NCBI GenBank assembly: GCA_003118195.1
Contig: BEXV01000861.1
Location: 135,297 to 163,992 of the forward strand
Length of the DNA stretch: 28,696 bases
Reading direction: 5' to 3'
Source of the DNA: Hemicentrotus pulcherrimus
Taxonomy: Eukaryota > Echinodermata > Echinoidea > Camarodonta > Strongylocentrotidae
The translations under genes were made by a program, and so were the position numbers. Shown here in pieces: positions 10,401 through 22,400 of this stretch (positions are counted from its first letter, which is position 1; each line of letters begins with the position of its first letter). The notes under the pieces were generated by a model. It was not told where the DNA came from. It made no database searches and saw only the letters and a list, made by a program, of their open reading frames with translations.

Positions 10401-13400
10401 CAAAAGATCTTTTTATTGATATGATTAAATGTATTGTATTTATTAAACTCAATTGATGTAAATCAATAATCTGTTTATAAACATATAAATCATATAACTC
10501 AATTTACAATGCAATGTAACAAATAAATATTCTGTTTGTAAACATTTATATCATATACATCAATTTAAAATGCAGTTTATATAGCAAAACAGAAGTAATA
10601 CATACATGGTAAATGTTTTCATCAGTGATACCATATTCTATTGTAACAGCTAGAGTTACATTCCTACCCATACTCTTCTCAGCCAATCAGAACATTATCA
10701 AGAAAGACAGAAAGCGTGATGTGGTAGGATAAATATTCAAATACAGTATGCGATTTATTTGCAGGAATTACAAATATAAAGGTATATGCCTATTTATATG
10801 CATATTTGATGAAGTAGGTATAATTTTAATAATTATTTTTAAATAGAAAACCAACCCGTTCGTAATATTTCTTTGCTCGTTCTACGTTATAATACCTAAC
10901 CTCAAAGAGCCTCTTGGCATATATTCACTTTCTATTCCAATAACTACATCCCCTCCCCACATCGCTGCCTCCTCCTCCTCCCTAATATGATCCTCTAATG
11001 GTCATCCAATCAAAAGCCATGGACGTTCCCCCTTCTTAGGCTTTGCGGTTTGAGGGATATGTCGAGTATTTGTCATCCAATGGAATATGTGAGGTCCTAA
11101 AGAAGATGAAAAAACCGCATCCGAACGCGTAAGATCACCAATCTTTTCTCCTGACGTAGAACTGTCAACTGAAATACGGGGATTGTATACATGAATAGAA
11201 CTAAGGTTCCCACGCCATCTGAATAGAGCAGCCATCTTAAGTCAAACCTTGCAGTTTAGTTGGTGGAGCATTCAAATCGCTAACTGTCTACCGCACTTTC
11301 TTGTTCTTCCCAGCATCCTTTGCGTACGTTTGAAAGAGCGAATCGAGATGTGAACGAACTTTTTGCCAATCACATCACTGCAATGTGTTATAAGTGCTCA
11401 GTCTTTTATTTATAGAGAGCAGTGGTGTTAATAAATGCTTCTCCTTTTAGAGGTTGTCACATGTCATAAAGGGAGAAGTTCGTGGAAAGAACACCATACC
11501 AATATATTAGATTTATACTATGTTTTATATATAGTTGTATTCTAAAAATATACAGGATAAGCCGGTGGTCAGGTCCATTTTTAGCTGTGGTTTGACATTC
11601 AGAAGTCGGAGAAAGATGTATTTTCGACAGAGAAGTTGGTAGAGCCATTCGTTCTCTCGGCTTGTCGACTCGTTGTCAATGTAATTATGTCACGGGTAGT
11701 GTGACATGGTAGATCTGTACCGGCTTTCCACGGTGGAACCCTAGATGATCCATACGAGACCAAGGTGCTAATCCCACGGAATTGGGTAATGAGATCGCTT
11801 GATAATGGTGCTTAATGGATGTTAAACCAGGACAACTGTGCTGCTGTGGATGAGGCGTGTGGGTGTCAGCGAGATGAGATCGGTAGGGATGAATGTTGTC
11901 TTTCCGTCTGAGACCTTGCAAGAGGATACGCCGGTGATTAGAGCAGCTCCAGCAAGTTCAGACCGAAAGTGGGCACGATACAAGACCCATTCATGAAACT
12001 TGTTACTCCCCCAAAATGCTTCCACGAGGCAGTGATTGCGAATGGATGAAAGAAAAGATCGATGAATATGGAGGTGATAAAAGACAGGACTAATATACGA
12101 CTGGAGATAATAGCTAATGATACATGTATCATTGTCTCTGTTGTATCTCTACTACTTTCTGTCTCATTCTGTTTGGCCTAGATTTATTACCGTAATGAAA
12201 TATGATTAAAAGCTTTATTACGCCTTTAGTTACCCAACTTTCCTGTCAACTGTGATTTCACAACAAATTCTATTAGTCAATTAACGAGGATAAAACGCTC
12301 CCTGTGGCACATATTCTTTAATCTTTATTCGTTTATAAGTCAGAAGATAATGCCAATCTATAGGAGAATGTGTTAAGGATTGGAGTTCGCTGTTCTGTAT
12401 ATAGCCTACATGTTAAACCACCATACACCTTGTTCTATTTTTCCAGGGGCGGGGTCAATATTTCACATGCTTCATCATCAAAATGTTGGGTTTTATTTCC
12501 TTTTTCGAAATGTTGCCACCCTCAATTCTTACTTTGAGTGAGTCAATGAAAGGATTTACCCCCCTGGAAATCGTATACATCTCGAAATGTCCTTGTGATC
12601 CTAATTATGTGTTTGGAGTCAATCGGTTTTCAATCAGCTTGTTCGTTTGCAAGATAGTTAATGGCGTTAGCTGATTACAAGATAGAAGCTCCATCGTGCC
12701 ATCTGCCCATTTAACTCTCATATCCCTGGTTACACATAAGGAAATTACCCTCTAGTTTGTAGATGTAGGGCATTATGCATTTTGGGCACCTAATGTTGTT
12801 CTAGATGCCTACTTCATAATCTCATGGGGGTATGAGGTGGACTATCTGACTATTTCTTCTAGTAATCCTCGTAGGGCTCTGCAGGCTATCACGAAGATGA
12901 TTAATGTATTTGAAAATCATCTTGAGGGTTTATAAGCTTCAATCGCGTTAGTCTTGCTCGGAAAATGACTTAATTTACGAAAATGTATCAAGGATACCGT
13001 ATGATCGCTGGTCCCCCAACACTCTGGCAAACCCAGGGTGGTGACATGTGTAATCGTACCAATTCAACACGTCTTTGGAGGTAAGCGAAAAAATACCCCT
13101 GCTTGCGGCTACCGGTCACTTCAGAGACTAAAGGGTAAGAGAAAGGGGCTGTCTGGGAAAACTCTTTAAAAGAGAACACCCGTAGGGGATAACAACGACA
13201 TCAGGGACGAACAACGTCTGGGTGCTTTGCGGTAGTACAGTACTGTGAATGCGGTCCGAACCGTATACAAAAAATTTTCGTGCTCGTATTCTTTTCTGTA
13301 TGTCTCGTTTGTTAAACACTGGCTGTTCGTCGACCCGTGATTGATAACCACAAATAGGCAAGAATGACTCTATTCAAGTAATAGTTCAAATTGGCGATTT

Positions 13401-16400
13401 TGTTCGTGCTCCACTGGAGTGGTCATCCGAGGACAAAGATGTGGCCTGCGAGATGGGCTTGTGGTTAAGAAATCATAAACGCTAGACATAACCACTATGA
13501 CGAATACATCCTTGAGACACAACATTGACCGTTCGGGATTAATTTTACTTCCAGCTTGCCGCTGCCTGTGAATTATGACGAAATGACCCGAATGCCGCCG
13601 AAAGTAGACCAAATTTCCTTCACCTCTATGTGTTGTGTTTCCCGAAGAATGACGAAGTGACCTGAGATGACGAAGATAAAAAGTCGAGGAAAACAAAGGC
13701 ATTCTTTCCCGACCCTCTGTATTCCGAATCCTTACGAATTGACCCGAATAGCCGAAGTAATCAAAATATCCTGTGTTTTGTTTTCCCATATTGCCATTAT
13801 GACGAAAGAACATCTGAGTGACCTAGAAAACCGTTGCGGAAGCATTCGTAAACGATTCGGTCATGCTCGGGAAGCGAATAGCTTATAAGTTTGCGGTGTG
13901 GCCTATATATTCGCAGGCGGTTTATCGTAGACCTGATACAAATGGCAAGTTAGGAAATTGTGCGTTGAGTGAGTCTGTTAGACCAAGGTAGGAAGGATTA
14001 TGGTCAAATTGACGAGTGAAAGGTCAAGTCGACTTAGAAAATCAGGCGTGACCTTGTTACAAATTTCATAAAACATGTAGTGCATTGCCCGAAATAATTC
14101 GCTTATGAAAAGGTGAGTGGTCCAGACCGAGGCAGTACTTAGAAGGATTCCGTGAGTTCCCGTTTAGAAAAACACCAATATGGAACTTGAAGAATTACAC
14201 AGGTTAAAATAATGGTTTGCCATAAACTGTATCAGTGTACATGGCAAATATGTATTTTTTTTTAATGAAGCCCAGACAAGAAAGAAACAGGCAGAATGGA
14301 CAGCTAATCAGTTACGTTATTTCAGAGAACACAGCTGCATGTTCGATTGGATAAAAATACAACGTCATAATTATACCGGTTAGCAAATAAGAAACTTGGT
14401 TAAAACGTATTTTTTGTTCATGGAACATGCACTGGAGTCAATACTCGGCGGCTCTATCATGTTGCAAAAGGCATTAATAGTCTGATCAAGAAGTTACCAG
14501 TAACTTCTTGGTCTGATTCGGAAATGTTGTTACCGCATAGTATGATAATACTGTACCCCCCAATTAGTGTCTAAAATCCTAATTATAACCTAATTCTAAT
14601 CAATTATTTCCAGACCTCGAACTGTGCGATGATTACCAACTAAATATAATAGTTCCGCCGTGCCTTTGAGTCTGAATTCGTGTCCCTGTTGTTTTTTTCG
14701 AGTGATTCCTTACGGGTATCAATCCCGCCATTCTGATTAGACGATGTCGTCTGCGTGAAGACAGTTATATACCCGAACAACCTCCTTACACTCCAGCACT
14801 GACCGCAAGCACGAGAGAACATAATTACCTCGGAAATGCCTTGTGTGAAGTTCCTCAAATCATTAACAGTAAAAAGCGTGACGTATTTTTTTCAGAAAGA
14901 AACTATATTTAAAAAAGGGGAGACATTCGGGACTAGATTTTCCAATCAGGGGGAAGACGACAATTGGATTAACAGGACGGTCCCTGTATGCTCGTTTAAG
15001 TTCTTACTTTTGGCGCTATTTTGATGGAGGGGTTGTTTCGTGTCTGTTTGTTAATTACCCAATATGTCTGTCTGCTCTACCTGATACAATTAGTGAACTC
15101 TTCCTCTTTCTAGTTTCCGAAACATCTCATACAACATCCATGCAGATCATTGCCGGTATTTTTTTTGTTAAGCTCTAAGGTTTGTAATAACCAGTCACTG
15201 ATGGAGTTGTAACATCTCTGTATTACAGTCTTTGCCAGAGGTGTGTCTACAGATATGAGGAAGATTTCTGTGTATCTCAATTATCAATAGACAAAGTGAG
15301 ATGAGGGTCCATTAATAGTATGAACACATTACATGGATGAAAGTAATGAGGTGCTATCTTAAGGTGAAAATGTCAGCTTTCACTTTTTAGGCATTTCTCG
15401 ATTTTTGTCGACGAAGTACAGTTGTTTGTCTTCGATTTTTTGATATGATTATAGCAGAGATTATCCATGCGATATCCCAACTTTATTTCGTTCCCTGTCT
15501 CTCCTCTCGAAGACCTCTTGTGGTTTTTGGTGGTACTCGAAGAGAATAGGTCCTGCCGTGATCAGAAACCGCAAAAAAGTACGAGTTCTACTTTGAAAGG
15601 TATACTCTCCAATACCCATGAGAGCCATGTCACGTGTTTTCGTTTTCTTCGTGACCATTCTTATTAATTTTTCCTCACCTTATCCTGTTCTTTGTCTTCC
15701 CGCGTCTTTTATCGTTGACACGCCCCTGTTACTCCTTCTTTGAATTAGAAGTGTTGTTTTGTCCGTATGCTGTGGATCATTGTTATTAATTTGACCAGAT
15801 TTTACAGAGTAAAGAATACAATAGTTGAGACGTACAAGACATGGACTAAAATATGGAATATATTCTTACCGTAGAGGGCCGTATTCAATGTTATGTCTAA
15901 AGGTGGGGGAAATTGTTTTGGGGGTAAGCACTTGTCCTAGTTTTCTTAATAGACTGCAGGTGGGACGCTATCTGAGACGCAAAATTAGAACCGATTTCTG
16001 AGCTGTTTGTCCGATTTAAATGATTAGGAATTTCCTTACAACCTCGTGAGTGGTCCCAAGCCTATGGCTCTTGCGGAGACTTTGTTTCTAATTTTGTGAC
16101 CAATATCTGGTCTTAAAATGCATCAGATTTTCTTACAAAATTTCCGCGTGGAAGTCCGAGTGAAATGGGGGAACCAAATCACCTGATCACGGGTTTATCG
16201 ACATGGTTGGTTGACTAAGCTGTTCTAAATACAACGGAAAAGTATACAAACTTTCAAAAATGGATGGTGGTAATGAAAAAAGTTACTGTATACCCCTATA
16301 GAATGGGTACCCCATGAGTGAGGGGGGAGACGGGGGCTGTGAAGATATTGCTCACCTTCATCCAAAATAGATCCCGCGGCGAATTTTATGGGATTATTAT

Positions 16401-19400
16401 GTGACAAAACAATCAGGCGAAGTAACATGACAAATTGGAAACCATGTTACCGGTGGCTTGAATACTAACTATTTCTGACAGATCACATGATGTTTAACCG
16501 GTTTTTTTATTTTCTCTCTTGCGCGGAGGCAAATCGGGACAGAACTTTCAGGCCTTCAGCCGTCTGCTAAATAGGAGACTAACGCCTGTCGCATAATCTC
16601 GTTAGGCGGCATAGATAATAGACTGGGATTAGTGGATCCCATGATGAAGTCACTGTAACGTACAGTCGTAGGCAAAGACGAATCAGCAGGTATACGGTGC
16701 ACACATGTTATAACTAGTTAATCATTAAAACGATGCACTTACTTTCAAACAAGTTACGATTTCATAGTCAGGATCGTTACTACTAGTCCCTTTAAAAGGC
16801 GACTTTACTCTACGATGTATCGCTCGACTGCATGGTCTATTTCTTTTTAAAGAAATGTTTAAGAAATGTGTTTCATATTAGTATCAAATACATTGAGTTG
16901 GTAAAGACTGTCTGGCCTAGCCGGACTAACCTTGACAATAGCAGTCTACGCTGTGGGTCCAGAAACTCATTCCCTGTCTATGATTAAACACTCTTTAGCC
17001 TTGACTCCTGATGTCCCCTGCGCAGTGGAGCTGATCAAAAAATATGCCTCCGCAAAATGAGCGAAGAAGATGTTTCCATTACCGGTACAGAATATTAAGG
17101 CCCTATTCTTATTGTTCTGATTGGTCAAATAACCCGTTGATAAGAACTCTTTATTATTGGCTATGAGTATGACAAAGAAAATTGAAACAAAGACACAAGC
17201 TTCGAGTTAACATAAAATCATAGATATGGATTTTTCACTGTCTTGAAAGTTAAGTACAACTCGATGCGTCTCTGTCAGCCCCCTCCTCCCTCTCTCTCTC
17301 TCTTTCTCTCTCTCTCTTGTTCTTTATATTACAAGTTCTGTAAGTCTGACATTTTTACACTGTTGTGATCACCTAATTTCATTTATAAGAATACGCCACT
17401 TTGGTAACCAGAGGTCGCCAAATAGGACACCACCTTGCTACAATCCCCCGCATGCCGTGTTATTCTTATCTATTCCATTCATTACATGGTAATAGGAGTA
17501 CTTCATATTCAATTGTCAGAAGACACCTCCTCTGAGTCCACCTTTACCTAGAATTGGGTCTTGAGTGGAGCATTATCATGGTACAACCCTCAGTCACACT
17601 GGCGATTATAAACCAACTGACTCCAGGGGGNNNNNNNNNNNNNNNNNNNNNNNNNNNNNNNNNNNNNNNNNNNNNNNNNNNNNNNNNNNNNNNNNNNNNN
17701 NNNNNNNNNNNNNNNNNNNNNNNNNNNNNNNNNNNNNNNNNNNNNNNNNNNNNNNNNNNNNNNNNNNNNNNNNNNNNNNNNNNNNNNNNNNNNNNNNNNN
17801 NNNNNNNNNNNNNNNNNNNNNNNNNNNNNNNNNNNNNNNNNNNNNNNNNNNNNNNNNNNNNNNNNNNNNNNNNNNNNNNNNNNNNNNNNNNNNNNNNNNN
17901 NNNNNNNNNNNNNNNNNNNCCCCCCCCCCCCCCCCGGCCATGTAAATGTAGAATTTTGTTCGGTCACTTGGCGTTCTCGTGCCCGTCTTGTCAATGTGAC
18001 TGTGGTGTATCGCTTGTCCCATGGTATCATCACATTCACATCTTCCATTTTGATAAGCCTATATAATATATCTCTTACATGTAGGCCACTGCTAATTTTC
18101 TTCAGAGACTATTCTAACCAACCCACAAATAAAGTAAACTGGGCCTAGACCCTGAACACTAAACTATGGCCCTTACCCTAACCTGAAACCTAACCTAGAA
18201 CCCAATTGCAACTCTTGGCCTTGCACTATACCCTTGACGAATAGACGCTCATGTCTCTGGAGCAATTGTCGATTCTTCTATGACTGACATAACATTATAT
18301 TGTTTTTGTTTATCTTTGCAGGCAAACTCCCTGGCTGGCTCCGGGGGTCCCTGGTGCGGATCGGTCCAGGTCTATTCGAAGTGGGGGACACAGAATACAA
18401 GCACTGGTTCGATGGTCTAGCCCTCATGCACAAGTTTGCTTTCCACAACGGCAAAGTGAGCTACCAGAATCGGTTCCTCCGAAGCAACGCGTACAAGAAG
18501 GCGATGAAATACAACAAAATCATCCTCTCAGAGTTTGGCACAGTAGGAATACCGGACCCCTGCAAGAACGTCCTCGAGCGGTTTGCCACCCATTTTCTAC
18601 CGCTTAATGTTACAGACAATAATTTAATAAACATGTATCAACTTGGGGATGAGGTATACACGGCGACAGAGACGCACACACCGAGAAAGATCAACCTACA
18701 AGACCTAAGCACGGAGGACCAAACGGTAGGTGGCGCCCCACCGAGTCATTCATTCAAATTTACAAGCATCTGATTATCTGCTAAAGGATAATGAGAGTGA
18801 GAAATAGAACATTGACCTTGTCACCAAACGATGCATTGGGCTCTCCCTCAAAGAATTTATTATCGAAATACAGGTGTACATAATTAAAATTAGTTGTTGT
18901 TTTCCCAAATCATGATAGTCTGCAAGATGTTAAATATTTCCACAGATTCTCTTGAAAATAGAAACGAAACAAGAGACTATTTTGTCATCCCTTTTATTGT
19001 TTTCTACCATCTAAGTGACATAATTGGAGTTCATTTTATCTTTCTCTTTGTTGACAGATCGATCTTTTAAAGATGTTCGGTATGATGACAGCGTCTGCGC
19101 ATGCTCAGGTGGACAGGGACGGGTGCTCGTATAACATGGGAACATCTTACCTCACCGGCTGCTTCTACAACATCATCAAGTTCTTCCCTAAATCGCATTC
19201 AGGTAGGTGATAACATCCAGGTAGAAAGATTACCGAGACTCCTTTTCTGGACTCCTCAATCCTCCCCTCTCGCACGTGGTGCATCCGCAAGCCTACTGTA
19301 TAACATCCATATAGACATGCGATGATGCGATGATGCGGGGGAGAGGGGCGCTGACCGCTGATGGGGGCTGCAGCTTCCCCCATCCCACCCCTTAACGTTA

Positions 19401-22400
19401 GATTCGTTAAAATAACCAATATTTGGGCAGCGTGGTGGTCTACGTGTATCTTCATATCTTATTCTTGTCACTTGCAATGTTTAGAAACTGGAAAGATGAT
19501 ATTCCCACAAGAGATAAGATGACAAGAATGGGCCCTTACGCCTATGATTATCAGTCCAGTCAGATCTATATATTAAGGCCACCCAGTGGAAGCATACACA
19601 AAGTGGCCATTGTAAACAGGTGGCCTTTCTAGAGAGGCTCTTTCAACACACATTTATTTCTCGAGGGAAGCATTTGGGGGATTACTATGGACAGGTAGCG
19701 TTTATAGAGAGGCGAATACTAATGACAATTGCATACAAATAAAATAGAGACAATGGGGTAAATCGTGTGATGCTTTCGTCCTTTAAGAGAGCCAGATTTC
19801 TCCAGAAAATGAAGATGGCAGTCTCCCTCGGCCACACTTGTTCTGGACTGATACGCAGGTGAAGTTCGCAGAGGCCTCCCCTAGCACAGCATGGTGTCGC
19901 TATGAGAAAATCAATCAACTTAACCTCTGCCACTGGAACCAAAAAAAAATTAAGCTATTTCTTTCAATTTCGCCTTATGTCTTCTTTATCTCTCCGACGG
20001 TCCTGGAGTCGCGCCCGTATTTCTATTTTGAGGAGATAAATTGTTATCGCTGAATATTGGATATCTTCGATTCAAGTGTACAATTACTTCGTGGAAGGGC
20101 TATCTCTCAGAAAGTAGCAAAATACAAATTATAGAACGTGTAAAAAGCAAAGTGAAATGGGGTATGCTACTTTTCTTGATATGTTTCGTCAGTTTCAGTT
20201 TCTTAAAAAAAAGCTTGAATCGAAAATAATAACGCTTCATTTAGAGAGTAGGAGTAATATACATGTAAACTTTGTTTTCTTAGATTTTCTCAATGATCAT
20301 TTACACAATATATTGCCAGTAGGGATGTGATTAGTTATTATGGGGATGGGTACAGCTAGGTGTAGATGGTTTATGCATTCATTGATAGACAAAGAAGCTT
20401 AAAAATGTTTCTGGCAACAAAACAAGTATAATTTTTTTTTTTGGGGGGGGGGGGAAGATAGAGACTCCGGATAGAGACATTTTGATGAATTGGGCCTCTC
20501 TGCGTGGGTGAGGATGAGAAGGAAGAGCCTCAAAAATGAGGGGGAAGCCCCTTACGAAGCCAATGTCCAACACCTGTTGAATTAACACTTGGGGATGCAC
20601 CTTACTATGGGGTGTACCGGTGCCCCCTATGAACAGCGTACCATAGGAGTGATTTCCCAGGTGTGTGGGGGTGGGCTGAGTATTACATAATCGACGTGGA
20701 GACAACGGTGTGGTCATGGTCTTAGTCATGCTCTCAATTCCCATATGGTATGACCACGTGTTTCTTTATTTCTGGCCAGGGGGTTTGAATGTACTTTATG
20801 GACATATCTGGAGGATTAAATGACTAGCTCTATAGACGCCATATCCCCGACATTTGGAATCATTGGCAGACTTGAGACTATTTTAGGGTATCATGATATA
20901 CATATCGCTACAGTCCACTTAATTGAAAAAAGTGATTTGAAGTCTCACAGTAATACTGCTTATGCTTCATACTATTGTTCAATCTTATGCGATATACTAA
21001 ATCGTTATTTTAGAACACACCTCAAAGACACTTATTTCATGGTTGGCGTTTGTTCTAAAGAAATGTTTTAAATGATAGAAAATTATCAAAAAAAATTGTA
21101 TTCGATACCCCTTATAAACTTTCAATTTAAGTCACGAATTACTTGTGAGAGAAATCAGATCGAATTTAACATTAATATAATTATGTCTACATATTTCTGC
21201 TCTTTCAGAATCATCATCATTATCGTCGTCATCGTCACCATCGTCACCGTCAATAGAAAGCGGCACGACTTCAACCAGCGAGTCGAGTACAGACAAGAGC
21301 AGTCCTTCGATGTCGGCTAAACTGCTTTGCAGCATCCGAGCACGGAATCCTCTAAAACCCTCGTACTTTCACAGCTTCGGCATGACCGACAACTACATCG
21401 TTTTCTCCGAGCAGACCCTCCACATCAACGTCGCCAAACTCGCCACCTCGCAGATGCTGGGCAAGCCGGTGTCGTCGTGTTTCGAGTTCGACCATAACGG
21501 GACGACGCTCTTTCACCTCGTCGAAAAGCAAACGGGACAGCAGATGACCACGAGGTACGAGACGGGTCCGCTCTTTGGAATGCACGTTATCAACTCCTAC
21601 GAAGAAGAGGGGCATGTGGTGTTTGATATCTGTTCGTATGATGACGATGAGCTTCTCAAGAAATTCTACCTTGACTACCTTAGGCATGGTGACCAAGACG
21701 GCAAGCGACATTTTCCAATTACAGAAGTCAGGAGATTCGTTTTACCTCTTAGGATAGATAAGGTAAATTTCAACTTTTTCATCCATCCAAGTCGTTTCAT
21801 GTTTTTCTATCCTAGTAATACCGATGAGACCAAAATCAACAAAAAATTACAATAGACTAATCCACCCCCAAACAAATTTCCTTACGCCGACTGTGCAAGA
21901 CATTCTTAGTTATCGCGAGGTTTTGAGTCTTTCTGTCTGTATGGCCAGGGTATTATTTAACAATGTTCGGGCAAGTCCCAATTATTTGTTTCTATATTTC
22001 ACCAAGTTATCAACGAACATGAATTTGATTCGAGGTATTTTATTCTGCCTGACAGTCGTACGCTATTCAGTTGGTAAATAGCAAGCAAAAAAATAAAGAT
22101 ACATTCTTATATTTGCTTTTCCGTCAATTCGAAACAATTTGAAATCTGAATTTTTCGTTTGATATTTGCCGTGCTCCCAAATTTCACTCGGCGTAAAATA
22201 CATCTTTATAAAGTTACCTATCCATGCTTTTGCCAAGCATAAATATAAGACCGACTAGTGAAAAAGTTTGAACATGTTGAAAGATAATCGTATTATTAAA
22301 GCCGAGGAACTCGTGCGTTGCACGGTGCATTGCAGCTATAGAACATAAATTCCTTCTATTCTTCAAGTATCTCAATAACCTCACGCACTGTCAATGGTGC

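Larger units (their letters stand above)
4470..18321 (+). other. Intron 1 of the oxygenase gene (13.85 kb, contains the assembly gap)
   Basis: The intron opens with GTAAGT and closes with a T-rich tract and TTTGCAG. No additional coding exon is needed, since exons 1 and 2 encode adjacent conserved residues. It contains short tandem duplications, palindromes, simple repeats and the gap, listed separately. Between these the DNA is AT-rich with only random-looking short open frames. Minus-strand frames at 11685-12025 look somewhat protein-like but were not identified. Long first introns often hold enhancers, but none can be pinpointed here. Confidence 0.85.

Noticed and set aside
17554..18066. 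Long open frames of 126-170 codons on both strands around 17554-18066
   Set aside because: They run through the 289-N gap and gain their length from unknown bases. The flanking sequence is not coding-like.
18160..18220. CCTAACC-rich stretch resembling interstitial telomere repeat
   Set aside because: Only a few irregular copies of CCTAACC occur, with no regular hexamer array.
18300..18321. ATG at 18300 as the start of the oxygenase
   Set aside because: The bases up to 18321 are a polypyrimidine tract ending in TTTGCAG. Exon 1 at 4385 supplies the conserved N-terminus in the right phase.
21132..21335. Asp-rich minus-strand frame
   Set aside because: It is the shadow of the TCA/TCG repeat of exon 4 read on the other strand.
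21352..21711. 119-codon minus-strand frame opposite exon 4
   Set aside because: Antisense shadow of a conserved coding exon. The plus-strand frame carries the family motifs.
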